Shown here one piece after another: positions 23,951-32,035 of a stretch of DNA of 64,000 bases. The stretch is from Bacillota bacterium (lineage in GTDB: Bacteria; Bacillota; Bacilli; Paenibacillales; NBRC-103111): NCBI GenBank assembly GCA_023393235.1, contig JAEWMH010000046.1:1-64000 (forward strand). Direction: 5' to 3'. Position 1 is the first letter of the stretch. Each line of letters starts with the position of its first letter. The notes beneath the pieces are model-generated. The model was given only the letters and a program-made list of their open reading frames with translations. It was not told where the DNA came from and made no database searches. The position numbers and the translations under genes are program-made.

Positions 23951-24535
23951 TCACCCGCGCGCTTCTCTCCAAGCGTTCTCCAGCCGTATCTTCTGGAGCA
24001 CATGATGGCGATAATGCATCTCAATGAGTTGAAACCATTCCAATGCGTTCAATCCGCCGAGTCTTGGATGGACAACCGTGTATGGAACGCTCTCCCTGCC
24101 CGGCTCTTCTTGCAGGCGGGGAACCGTCCCAAACGCCAACGCAATCCTCGGTTCGATCTCGGTCATCTGGCGTAACGTATCCCTCAGGCCGCTTATAAGC
24201 TGCTCCTTGCTTTCCGGCTGCGAAGGTGTGTACTGAGGGGAGGGGGGAACACGGATGCGTTCCGGCGGGAAGCTGCCCGTCTTGAACACTGCCTTCCCCG
24301 TCTCCGTCTTTTCAGCCTGTGGGATATCCCGGCTGCCGCCCGGCTCCAGACATAATACGGCATTCCTCAGCTGCATAAATTGTGCAGAGCCGATTAAATG
24401 CATATACATCTGACCAAGCGACCATTCGTCCTCCGACGGTTTCCAAAGCAGTTGATCGAGGCTGCAGTCCTCCAGCTCACGGATATATTCGCTGACTGTC
24501 TCCGAAAACTGATGCAATATTTCTTTTGTATCCAT
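23951..24535 (-). CDS. DinB-family protein
   Basis: 194 residues; ATG at 24535 with AAAGGAG upstream. Four-helix DinB fold: WSLGQMYMHLIGSAQFM and the C-terminal LIEMHYRHHVLQKIRLE supply the conserved metal-binding histidines. DinB proteins are putative metal-dependent thiol S-transferases (bacillithiol class) in Firmicutes. It lies downstream of a WYL regulator gene, with a long perfect inverted repeat between them, so that regulator probably controls it. Confidence 0.85.
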   Translation of the reverse strand: MDTKEILHQFSETVSEYIRELEDCSLDQLLWKPSEDEWSLGQMYMHLIGSAQFMQLRNAVLCLEPGGSRDIPQAEKTETGKAVFKTGSFPPERIRVPPSPQYTPSQPESKEQLISGLRDTLRQMTEIEPRIALAFGTVPRLQEEPGRESVPYTVVHPRLGGLNALEWFQLIEMHYRHHVLQKIRLENAWREARG

Positions 24536-24579
24536 GGTGGAACCAGCTCCTTTTGTTTAAGCTGAACCCAGTATACAAA

Positions 24580-24611
24580 AACACTACTGACACCAGTCTG
24601 TCAGTAGTGTT
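24580..24611 (-). promoter_or_regulatory. Perfect 13-base inverted repeat between WYL and DinB genes
   Basis: AACACTACTGACA (24580-24592) and TGTCAGTAGTGTT (24599-24611) are exact complements with a six-base loop; five T follow on the minus strand. It can act as an intrinsic terminator overlapping the WYL stop codon, or as the WYL operator before the DinB gene. The sequence alone does not decide. Confidence 0.65.
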
Positions 24612-25548
24612 TACGCATGTTTTCAATTTCCTCCCGGACCCGTTCACGCAGCGACTCCGGCTCCAGCACACGCACTGCTGCACCCCATCCCAGCGTCCAT
24701 CGGAGGATGTCCTCCACCTGCCGCACCCGAAACTGCGCCAGCCAGCCTCCCTCTCCCGGTTCGAACGACTCCATATAAAAGGTATTGGCTTCCTGTACCC
24801 GGTCCGCAATCGTCTGGGCAACCAGCATGCGGACAATTACATTCCGGTTGTCTGCAGGCCGGTAATCCGGGAAGTGAAATCCCGGAAGAATCCTGAACGT
24901 ATCCTCCAGTACCTCAAGCTCGCCCATACGCGACAGCCGAAAGTGCCGGATGTCCTGCCTCAGTCCGCAAAAAGCAACCAGCATCCATACCCCCTGGGAA
25001 TAAACAAGTCCGTACGGATCAACCGTCCGTTCATTATGACCGTATCCCTCAGGTGCCGGAGCATCCTTGGAGTAACGAAAACGAACTCTGCGCTTCTGCA
25101 GGATGGCGCGGCGCAAGGGTTCAAGGATTTCTTTTTCGTGCCCGCCCATCCTTGTCCCTCTTTCATGGAGCAGCCGGAGCGTCGACCGTATCCGTTCCGA
25201 CTCCTCACGTACACTCCACGGCAGAATCATCTCAATCTTCTCCTGCGCACTGCGGGCCTTCGCGCCGTACTCAGCATCCAGCCTCACTTTGACAAAATCC
25301 GTCCCAATGAGCAGCCCCACCGCTTCCTCTGCCGTGAAGCTCACAGGAGGGAGAAAATAACCCTCCATCAGGGAGTAACCTACCCCGGGCGCACCCGCCA
25401 CCGGAACGCCCGCTTCGCTAAGCGCTTGGATATCACGGTAAATGGTACGGGTACTCGTCTCAAACCTGGCCGCCAGATCCTCCGCGCGCAACACACCTTT
25501 ACGCTGCAGCTCAATGACAATAGCCAACATCCGCTCCGTTTTGTTCAC
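24601..25548 (-). CDS. YafY-type WYL-domain transcriptional regulator
   Basis: 315 residues; GTG start at 25548 with GAAGGAAG upstream. N-terminal winged helix (RMLAIVIELQRKGVLRAEDLAARFETSTRTIYRDIQAL), then a WYL domain (VDPYGLVYSQGVWMLVAFC…HFRLSRMGELEVL) and a C-terminal WCX extension. WYL regulators respond to nucleotides or other ligands. In Firmicutes this subtype commonly neighbours a DinB gene, as here. Confidence 0.9.
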   Translation of the reverse strand: MNKTERMLAIVIELQRKGVLRAEDLAARFETSTRTIYRDIQALSEAGVPVAGAPGVGYSLMEGYFLPPVSFTAEEAVGLLIGTDFVKVRLDAEYGAKARSAQEKIEMILPWSVREESERIRSTLRLLHERGTRMGGHEKEILEPLRRAILQKRRVRFRYSKDAPAPEGYGHNERTVDPYGLVYSQGVWMLVAFCGLRQDIRHFRLSRMGELEVLEDTFRILPGFHFPDYRPADNRNVIVRMLVAQTIADRVQEANTFYMESFEPGEGGWLAQFRVRQVEDILRWTLGWGAAVRVLEPESLRERVREEIENMRKHY

Positions 25549-25593
25549 ATCATCCGCTTCCTTCTCGTTTGTTGATGCCTGATCCTGGAGATT

Positions 25594-26025
25594 TCAGCAC
25601 TCCATCCCCATCAGATGGATCTGTACCAGCTCATAACCGCTGGCACCTAACGTATTATATTGGCTATACTCATCCAGACTCAGATTCCGAATATATTCAT
25701 CCCCGCGGTACAAGTGCCCGGCGCACTGGAATACCTGCTGCTCAGCCTTATCGGGAGTCAAGGGGATATGGCCTATGATCTGCCACGTTCCGTTTCGAAG
25801 ATTAGCCGGGGAGGTAAAAATCACACAGCTTCGCCTATTGCCGAACTGGTAGTACAGGAAATCCCCATCCTCCAGATTGGGTTCACCCGTCTCCAGGCGG
25901 ATAACCCCAAACGAAAATGCCTTTTTAAATCGGCCCTTCAGCGCACATATCACCTGGCAAACTGCTGACCGTCCATCCCGCATGGGGATCATAAATATAT
26001 CCCCTTCACTGAATTTTTTTGCCAT
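25594..26025 (-). CDS. Imm26-like immunity-family protein
   Basis: 143 residues; ATG at 26025 with GGGGAGGAG upstream. KFSEGDIFMIPMRDGRSAVCQVI at the start resembles the Imm26 family, predicted immunity proteins of polymorphic toxin systems, though many occur as orphans. No toxin gene is adjacent. Cytoplasmic by lack of signal or membrane segments. It starts 46 bases upstream of nothing else in its direction except the WYL gene (ends at 25594). Confidence 0.6.
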   Translation of the reverse strand: MAKKFSEGDIFMIPMRDGRSAVCQVICALKGRFKKAFSFGVIRLETGEPNLEDGDFLYYQFGNRRSCVIFTSPANLRNGTWQIIGHIPLTPDKAEQQVFQCAGHLYRGDEYIRNLSLDEYSQYNTLGASGYELVQIHLMGMEC

Positions 26026-26183
26026 GAGCTCCTCCCCTACCCGAATATGGTTACGTTTATTTCCCTATTTCCATTATAGCTAAAAAGACAAGTGCAGCGC
26101 CAAGAAGAGGCGCCAGCACCTGTCATCAATTGATCCCAGCTTAAAAACGGCCTTCCCTTACTCGTTGTCAACCTGCCGGCAGG

Positions 26184-26331
26184 TTACAGCAGCTGCTTTA
26201 GGTGAATTTCCGGTTGGTAGGATAGGAGCGGCAGGCCGTTCCGCAGTTTGCTCACGAAATCTGGATTGGCTAATAACGGCTTGCCGAATGCGGCTATATC
26301 AATAACACCTGCACGAATCGCCTCCGAGGCA
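26184..26331 (-). pseudogene. 3' fragment of an old-yellow-enzyme-type flavin oxidoreductase
   Basis: About 46 codons remain, ending at a TAA at 26184-26186. The peptide SEAIRAGVIDIAAFGKPLLANPDFVSKLRNGLPLL (positions read in two halves here) is the FMN-phosphate-binding C-terminal end of OYE/N-ethylmaleimide-reductase-type enzymes (…AFGRPFIANPDLVERLR…). The rest of the gene is absent. Homology stops at about 26330, exactly where an Lrp-type fragment begins on the other strand. Confidence 0.75.
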
Positions 26332-26592
26332 GAGCTTGGGGTTAAGCCAATTGCAGCGTTCGTTCTGTTCTATACCAAGGGATGCGACCGCTTCGTGGAA
26401 TATTGCGGGCAAATGAGCGATGTGGTCGAGCTTCATCGGATCAGTGGACACCAATATAACTTTCTCGTTAAGCTTGTGACCGAATCATTGCAAACCCTGG
26501 AGCGTGCAATCAACGAGCTGGGGGCATTCGGCGATTCCACCACACTTATCGTATTATCCTCCCCAATCAAGCAGAAACCGCTGGTCCCCTAA
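26329..26592 (+). pseudogene. 3' fragment of an Lrp/AsnC- or HTH-type regulator
   Basis: An open frame from 26248 to 26592 becomes recognisable only from about 26329: AAFVLFYTKGCDRFVEYCGQ and RISGHQYNFLVKLVTESL, then FGDSTTLIVLSSPIKQKPL, match the C-terminal RAM (ligand) domain of Lrp/AsnC regulators. The N-terminal DNA-binding half is missing. Together with the OYE fragment it marks a deletion through the middle of a divergent regulator/enzyme pair. Confidence 0.75.
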
Positions 26593-26673
26593 ACCATATA
26601 TGTTTCCCCTCATACGGGATAAAGGTATTGAAACAAAAAGAGGCTGCCGAGAATGTCCCGACAGCCTGCTTTG

Positions 26674-27162
26674 CTATGAAAATGGGTCTTGTGACTTCCG
26701 CCCCCCGCCTGATCCCGGAAAAAATGCCATCTCCGCAGGGGAAACCGTCTTTGGTTCTCCCGCCATATCCTCCGGACTATCCTCGGAGCACTCCCTGCGG
26801 ATTCTCCTGTCCGCTAGCTTCATATCGATAAAATCCACGACCTGCTGCAACGAGGCGATCTGGGCGATGATAGTGTCCCGATGGTTTCTTAGGTGTTCCA
26901 CCAGTTCGGGATACTCTGCGGGATCAGAATCGACGGAGACGGCCAGAAAAGGCCGCATCTCCTCCAGCGGCATCCCCGTTTTCTTCAGGCAGGCGATCAA
27001 GCGGATCGTATCGATGTCCTCCTGCTTGTAAACGCGATGCCCGTTCTCCTTCCGATCCGCCCGGGGCAGCAGCGCAATCTTCTCATAATATCGGATTGTA
27101 TCCTCAGAAATTCCGGTTTGTTTGGCGGTTTGCTTTATCGTAAAGATCTGCTGGTCCTTCAT
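26674..27162 (-). CDS. MerR-family regulator (AdhR-like)
   Basis: 162 residues; ATG at 27162 with AAAGGAG upstream. TIKQTAKQTGISEDTIRYYEKIALLPRADR is the MerR helix-turn-helix, and YPELVEHLRNHRDTIIAQIASLQQVVDFIDMKL the dimerising coiled coil. It lacks an effector domain, like AdhR/NmlR regulators that respond to aldehydes or other electrophiles. It is divergent from an SDR gene whose promoter has a perfect dyad of the AdhR-like type. Confidence 0.88.
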   Translation of the reverse strand: MKDQQIFTIKQTAKQTGISEDTIRYYEKIALLPRADRKENGHRVYKQEDIDTIRLIACLKKTGMPLEEMRPFLAVSVDSDPAEYPELVEHLRNHRDTIIAQIASLQQVVDFIDMKLADRRIRRECSEDSPEDMAGEPKTVSPAEMAFFPGSGGGRKSQDPFS

Positions 27163-27182
27163 CCGATTCTCTCCTTTCTGTC

Positions 27183-27213
27183 TTGACTTGGAGTCGGCTC
27201 CAAGTTATAGAAT
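27183..27213 (+). promoter_or_regulatory. MerR/AdhR-type promoter of the SDR gene
   Basis: -35 TTGACT (27183-27188) and -10 TAGAAT (27208-27213), 19-base spacer, with the perfect dyad ACTTGGAG-TCGG-CTCCAAGT at 27186-27205. CTTGGAG…CTCCAAG is the recognition pattern of AdhR-like MerR regulators. Confidence 0.8.
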
Positions 27214-27245
27214 GTGCACTATCAAGGGAACAGGAGTGGATTGCA

Positions 27246-28094
27246 ATGAACAGAATGCAGGAGAAACCGACCGCATTGATTACGGGCGCAAGTGCAGGCA
27301 TCGGGTTGGAATTAACCAGGAGGCTGTTATCGGAGGACTGGCAGGTGATTGCGTTGAACCGCTCTGACTTCCCGCCGGATGACGAGAACATCCAAGCCGC
27401 TCTCCAGACGGGAAGGCTTCGGCCCTATAAAACAACTGATCTTGCCGATTACATCAGCCTGCAACGGGCTTTGGAGGAAATCAAGGCCAAGGAGCAGCGG
27501 ATCGATGTTTTGTTTAACAACGCCGGAAGGTCCTTCCCCGAACTGAGCTATTCGAAGCAAGGACGGGAACAGCATTATGAATTGCTAACGGTAGTTCCAT
27601 ACATCATTCTGATGGAATTGAAGGACCTTATCCAACGCGGCCACCTCAAAACAGTGATTAACACCTCGTCTTCCGCCCTAAAAATGACGAAAAAGTTTAC
27701 ACTCGAAATATTAGAGCGCCCCAAAACCTTCCGTAAGCTGATCGGCCCTTATGCTACCTCCAAGCTGGCTCTTTCCCTATGGACCCAAGCCATCGCGCCG
27801 CGACTCGCCCGGGACGGCATCAAGATTCGAAGTGTTGACCCGGGCGGTAACAATACGCTTAGAAAAGGGAAAAAATCCGGACTTCCTATTTTGGTCAGTG
27901 CTATCATGAAACTGGTTTTTCCTCCGCCTACCCACGGAGCCAACCTCCTATATGAGGGAGCCCTGGGCGAACATCGTGATAAAACCGGCGTATTTCTGTT
28001 GAAGGGCAAGGTTACAGAACTACAATTTCACAACCAGGCACAAACCGTACTGGATCGGGTTCAAGAGATTTATGAACACGAGTTCATGCTATAA
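27246..28094 (+). CDS. Short-chain dehydrogenase/reductase
   Basis: 282 residues from the ATG at 27246, with AGGAGTGG upstream. Motifs: ITGASAGIGLELTRRLL, NNAGRS, INTSSSALK, and YATSKLALSLW (Y-x3-K), then DPGGNNT. An NAD(P)-dependent carbonyl or alcohol oxidoreductase. It is divergent from, and by its promoter controlled by, the AdhR-like MerR regulator, so it may act in aldehyde detoxification (inference). Confidence 0.88.
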   Translation: MNRMQEKPTALITGASAGIGLELTRRLLSEDWQVIALNRSDFPPDDENIQAALQTGRLRPYKTTDLADYISLQRALEEIKAKEQRIDVLFNNAGRSFPELSYSKQGREQHYELLTVVPYIILMELKDLIQRGHLKTVINTSSSALKMTKKFTLEILERPKTFRKLIGPYATSKLALSLWTQAIAPRLARDGIKIRSVDPGGNNTLRKGKKSGLPILVSAIMKLVFPPPTHGANLLYEGALGEHRDKTGVFLLKGKVTELQFHNQAQTVLDRVQEIYEHEFML

Positions 28095-28108
28095 GGCGGC
28101 GCGGGAAC

Positions 28109-29848
28109 TTAAAGCAGCATGATCAGCTTTTCCAGCTCATCAACGCATCCTTTTGCAAGTTCGAAATTCTTATTTTTCAAAGCTAATTCTATTCTCATTT
28201 CAACTGACTTTTTCTTTTGTTCCACCTCTAAATAATCCTTATCAAAATGACGGGCATAAATCATCTTTTTAAATGCTGGCATACTCATTTTTCTAACCGT
28301 CTTATTCTCAATGATTAGAACATAATCCATACCATTTACAACAGAATAAAAGTCATGGGAAATCATGAGAATGGCGCCTTTATAATCTTCAATGGCTTTC
28401 TCCAGCGCGATTTGTGCATAGGTGTCTAGATGGCTTGTGGGTTCATCAAGAAGCAATACGTTTGCTTTACTTGCCGCAACCTTAGCCAACTGGAGCAAAT
28501 TCTTTTCTCCGCCGGATAAGGAGTCTATTTTTTGATGAAGGATTTCTCCTTCAAAACCATAGCTAAGAAGATACGCCCTAATTTCATCATACGTTTTGAA
28601 CCCGGCATCAATGAATTCTTCCAGTATGGTATTCGAACCCTGGAGCATTTCGCCTTGAAGCTGGGATAAATAAGCCACCTTGGCATCAGCATGAATTTCA
28701 ATGGAATCATGCTGATGACGGAAAACATCCCGGAGCAACGTCGTTTTCCCGGTACCGTTTGGACCAATAATGGCGACCTTATCCGTCGATTTTATCTCAA
28801 AGCTAACATGTTCTAAAAGCAGCTCATCAAAGGCCACGCTATAATTATTGACACTTATAACCGTGGTGTCCTCCATTGCTTGGTCCATACCAAAACTTAT
28901 ATTCGGCTGCTTAATATCCACGAATGGGGCTTTCAGTCTACGCGCTTCCAATCTTTCTTGAAACCTCACTCTGGCTTTTAACGCCCTGCCTCTAGAGGCT
29001 TCTGAATTATACGTTGCGATCGCTCTAAGATTGTTGACAATGTTCTCGTTTCGCGCAATTTCCTCCTCTTCAGCAACGGTGAGTTCTTGCAGCTCGATTT
29101 TGGTCTGAAGCAACGAGAAGTTATAATCGATATACCGCCCGTCAAACTCCTGAAGCTCCATGTTCTCCAGGTGGATGATCTTGTTGAAGCAATGATTGAG
29201 CAGATACCGGTTATGCGTAACAACCAGCAGAATCCCTTTGTGAGTATTAATAAGATTTTTCAGCGCATTCAGGTTTTCAAAATCCAGAAACACATCCGGC
29301 TCGTCCATAATCATCACGTCCGGTTTACGGAGCATTTCCTTCATCACTTGAATAAGCTTGAATTCCCCGCCGCTCAGATCCGCTACCCTAACGTCCTTTA
29401 GCTTCATGAGGTCTGCCAGATTGAGCTTCTTATGAATGTTGCTTTCGAAATCATTCCCGTCTATGGCATCAAAAGCGTCCAAAGCCATTTGATACTTTTC
29501 CAGCAGCGCATCCATATCCGAGGATGTTTCCATTTCGGCCAAGATCGTATTGATTTCATTCTGTATCTGAATAAATTCTTCTCCGATATATTCAAAAACA
29601 GTGGTTTCTTTACTTTTGTCCAGATGCGAAAATTGGCTTACATGTCCCATTTTGCAGGTTGGGTCTATCTCCAGCTTGCCTTCGTACAAATATCTTTCCG
29701 GGTCCATCAGTATATCAATCAACGTACTTTTCCCGCTGCCGCTGGCTCCTATAAAAGCACAGTGCTGCCCCTCTTCTAACGTGAAGGAAATATTGGTATA
29801 TAGCTCCTTTTGCGGAAAGGAGAAGGATAAGTGATCCACTTTTATCAT
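28109..29848 (-). CDS. ABC-F family ATPase
   Basis: 579 residues from the ATG at 29848 (GAAAGG upstream). Two ABC domains in one chain and no membrane segments: Walker A GASGSGKST and GPNGTGKTT, signatures LSGGEFKLIQ and LSGGEKNLLQ, Walker B IMDEPDVFLDF and LLLDEPTSHLD. The ~90-residue linker (EEEEIARNENIVNNLRAIATYNSEASRGRALKARVRFQERL, read in parts) is the ribosome-contacting arm region. ABC-F proteins act at the ribosomal E site, and some give antibiotic resistance (Msr/Vga/Lsa type); which class is not clear. Base composition is more AT-rich than its neighbours. Confidence 0.85.
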   Translation of the reverse strand: MIKVDHLSFSFPQKELYTNISFTLEEGQHCAFIGASGSGKSTLIDILMDPERYLYEGKLEIDPTCKMGHVSQFSHLDKSKETTVFEYIGEEFIQIQNEINTILAEMETSSDMDALLEKYQMALDAFDAIDGNDFESNIHKKLNLADLMKLKDVRVADLSGGEFKLIQVMKEMLRKPDVMIMDEPDVFLDFENLNALKNLINTHKGILLVVTHNRYLLNHCFNKIIHLENMELQEFDGRYIDYNFSLLQTKIELQELTVAEEEEIARNENIVNNLRAIATYNSEASRGRALKARVRFQERLEARRLKAPFVDIKQPNISFGMDQAMEDTTVISVNNYSVAFDELLLEHVSFEIKSTDKVAIIGPNGTGKTTLLRDVFRHQHDSIEIHADAKVAYLSQLQGEMLQGSNTILEEFIDAGFKTYDEIRAYLLSYGFEGEILHQKIDSLSGGEKNLLQLAKVAASKANVLLLDEPTSHLDTYAQIALEKAIEDYKGAILMISHDFYSVVNGMDYVLIIENKTVRKMSMPAFKKMIYARHFDKDYLEVEQKKKSVEMRIELALKNKNFELAKGCVDELEKLIMLL

Positions 29849-29985
29849 CGTGTGACCTTTCTTTGTAACCAATTTAGTGACTATTATGGAGGTATTGCCG
29901 AAGATTGATGTTGATTTCACTGTTGTTAGCGTAACATTACTTATCACCAAGTTCAATCCATGGTGGGATCCGTTCTCAACAATTC

Positions 29986-30011
29986 AAAAGCCATCCTTCA
30001 TCAGGATGGCC
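29986..30011 (-). terminator. Terminator after the YtrA-type operon
   Basis: Minus-strand stem GCCATCCT / AGGATGGC with loop GATGA, then TTTT. Member of the GGCCATCC terminator family, separating this operon from the ABC-F gene. Confidence 0.75.
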
Positions 30012-30097
30012 TCTTCTCCATTCAATTAATGCTTCTTCTGATTTGGGGGAAATATTTTCTCGAACGTCGTGAATACGTCCTCTTTACGATACTCCCC

Positions 30098-30463
30098 TTA
30101 ATAGACCCTCTTCAACATCTCCATCACCTCATCCAAGGTAAGGCCGAAGGATTTGTAGTAGGCGGTGTCGAGCAGCATCTGCTTCAGGATCATATCATTG
30201 CGAATTTGCAATTTTCGGTCGAGGGACAGCTCTGCAACAAAACAGCCCTTCCCCGTGATGGTATGAATCAACCCGCATCTCTCCAGTTCCTCCCAAGCCT
30301 TTTTCACGGTAATCACGCTGATGCCAAGCTCCTGGGCCGCTTGCCGGATCGGTGGAAGACAATACCCGTTGTCCAACTCTCCTTTGAGAATCTGGGCGCT
30401 GATCTGTTCAAAAAGCTGCTGGTAAATCGGTTTGTCAGATGTGTTCGAGATCGCGATGTTCAT
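30098..30463 (-). CDS. GntR-family repressor, YtrA type
   Basis: 121 residues. PIYQQLFEQISAQILKGELDNGYCLPPIRQAAQELGISVITVKKAWEELERCGLIHT (read in parts) is a GntR winged helix with the short YtrA C-terminus. YtrA regulators repress operons encoding ABC transporters. Its ATG overlaps the TGA of the upstream permease gene (TGATG). The dyad before the ABC ATPase gene is its likely operator. Confidence 0.88.
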   Translation of the reverse strand: MNIAISNTSDKPIYQQLFEQISAQILKGELDNGYCLPPIRQAAQELGISVITVKKAWEELERCGLIHTITGKGCFVAELSLDRKLQIRNDMILKQMLLDTAYYKSFGLTLDEVMEMLKRVY

Positions 30464-31116
30464 CAGATTTCCACTTGGAGGAACCGTTTGACCCCGAGCC
30501 GATAGGCAATGACGGAGAATGCCGCGAAAATCACGATTCCAGTAATCAGGATGAAGGCTTGGAGCGCCACTTGCTGCGTATCGGTGCCATAGAAAATATC
30601 ATTCATAACCGGGTTTTGAATGCCGAGCCATTGGGCGATTCCGGCGAACAGCATCGCGGCCGTAACGGCGGCGGACAGGGCCCAGCCGAATTTATAAGCC
30701 GTCTTATAAAACATCGGGATAAAGATGAGGTTAAAGACCGCAAGCATAACCAGGTTTAATCCCCAGAAACCCAAATTGGGCGGGAAGAAATAATAGGTTA
30801 CGTCCGGATATAAGATCAGCGAAATAGAACCGAAGATCGCGGCAAACACGATATGCAGCAGCTCCAGGCCGACAATAACGGTTACCCTTGCCTTTACCAC
30901 ATCCCGTTTGGCGACAGGCATCACCGACGTAAACACCAAATCATTTTGCGCTTTAAATTGGTTGAACAAATTCGGTATCGTGATCCAGCAGAAATACAGC
31001 AGGACAATAAAATAAATCCAACCGGGAATGAGCATTAAAGCACCAATCAAGACAGGCAGCAGGAAAAAAAAGGGGGGCACAGCCAGCCTTACATCCTTCA
31101 TCACCAGGTTATACAT
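30463..31116 (-). CDS. ABC-2-type transporter permease
   Basis: 217 residues from the ATG at 31116, which has GGAGG 6 bases upstream; it overlaps the ATPase stop by 8 bases. About six hydrophobic segments (FFFLLPVLIGALMLIPGWIYF, LLHIVFAAIFGSISLIL, LVMLAVFNLIFIPMFY, VTAAMLFAGIAQWLG, FILITGIVIFAAFSVIAY). It resembles ABC-2 permeases of unknown export substrate found with YtrA/YtrB-type partners. It forms the membrane part of the transporter with the ATPase at 31109. Confidence 0.8.
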   Translation of the reverse strand: MYNLVMKDVRLAVPPFFFLLPVLIGALMLIPGWIYFIVLLYFCWITIPNLFNQFKAQNDLVFTSVMPVAKRDVVKARVTVIVGLELLHIVFAAIFGSISLILYPDVTYYFFPPNLGFWGLNLVMLAVFNLIFIPMFYKTAYKFGWALSAAVTAAMLFAGIAQWLGIQNPVMNDIFYGTDTQQVALQAFILITGIVIFAAFSVIAYRLGVKRFLQVEI

Positions 31117-31963
31117 ACTCATCCTCCTTCTTCGCAAAATAGACCATAATCTCCTCAAGGCTCGGCGTAGCGGCTTTCATGTTCCAGGAGGTATCAAAGT
31201 CTTTCGCGAGAATCAACCCCGTAAATCCAAATGAATTCACCTTATAGGAGATCAATCTGTCCTTGACCTGGTTCAGTTGAGCTGCAGCACCATTCAGAAG
31301 AAGATACGATTCTTTGAACTCTTCCTTCTCACCGCTGCGGACGATTTGCCCATTCACAATGAAGGTTATAAAATCCGCGCACTTCTCCAAATCCGAAGTA
31401 ATATGTGTCGAGAACAAAATGCTGATCTCGCCGTCAGCGACGAGTCCTTGGAAAATCTCCAACAGTTCGTCCCTTGCAACCGGATCAAGCCCGCTTGTCG
31501 GTTCGTCGAGAATGAGAAGCTTTGCCCCATGGGACAAGGCAATGGCAATGCTGTATTTCACCTTCATTCCCGTCGATAACTCGGCAATCTTTTTGTTTTC
31601 ATCCAACTTGAATTTCCGAAGGTAATTGCGGTACGTTTCATCGTCCCAATGGACATAGAACTTCTTGATCACATCGGTCAAGACCTTCACTTTGCATCGG
31701 GTATAGAAATCAACGCCGCCCATGGCATACCCGATTTCCTGCTTCAGCTCAAGTTCGTACTCCGCCATATTTCTCCCGAATACGTGAATTTCTCCGCTAT
31801 CCATACGGGTCATATTCAAAATGGATTTGATCGTAGTGGTCTTGCCTGCACCGTTCGCACCGATGAAACCCATAATGTAGCCCTTCTCCAATTGGAATGA
31901 TACATTTTTAAGCTGAAAATTGGGGTAACTCTTATTTACATTCCGAATGTCTAATGCAAGCAC
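31109..31963 (-). CDS. ABC transporter ATPase, YtrB type
   Basis: 284 residues from a GTG at 31963; AGGAGG lies 9 bases before it. Walker A GANGAGKTTT, signature LSTGMKVKYSIA, Walker B LLILDEPTSGLDPVARD, H-loop STHIT. The C-terminal extension after residue ~215 is typical of BcrA/YtrB exporters. First gene of a three-gene operon with permease and GntR repressor; such operons in B. subtilis respond to cell-wall antibiotics. Its promoter lies at 31986-32035. Confidence 0.9.
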   Translation of the reverse strand: MLALDIRNVNKSYPNFQLKNVSFQLEKGYIMGFIGANGAGKTTTIKSILNMTRMDSGEIHVFGRNMAEYELELKQEIGYAMGGVDFYTRCKVKVLTDVIKKFYVHWDDETYRNYLRKFKLDENKKIAELSTGMKVKYSIAIALSHGAKLLILDEPTSGLDPVARDELLEIFQGLVADGEISILFSTHITSDLEKCADFITFIVNGQIVRSGEKEEFKESYLLLNGAAAQLNQVKDRLISYKVNSFGFTGLILAKDFDTSWNMKAATPSLEEIMVYFAKKEDEYV

Positions 31964-31985
31964 TCCTACATCCCTCCTCATCACA

Positions 31986-32035
31986 TTGTGTATATCGTGT
32001 ATGCACAATATACTTCGTTGGGGGAGTTTTGTCAA
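31986..32035 (-). promoter_or_regulatory. Promoter and GntR-type operator of the ABC operon
   Basis: Minus strand: -35 TTGACA (32035-32030), 17-base spacer, -10 TATATT (32012-32007). Overlapping the start is a dyad with arms TTGTGTATA (31986-31994) and TATGCACAA (32000-32008) around TCGTG, mismatching at one base. The YtrA-type repressor encoded last in the operon is the probable ligand. The -35 overlaps the stop codon of the MerR gene. Confidence 0.8.

Noticed and set aside
26170..26185. Perfect palindrome AACCTGCCGGCAGGTT at the OYE fragment's end
   Set aside because: No loop, no T-run and no regulator to pair with it; it overlaps the stop codon of a dead gene. Probably incidental.
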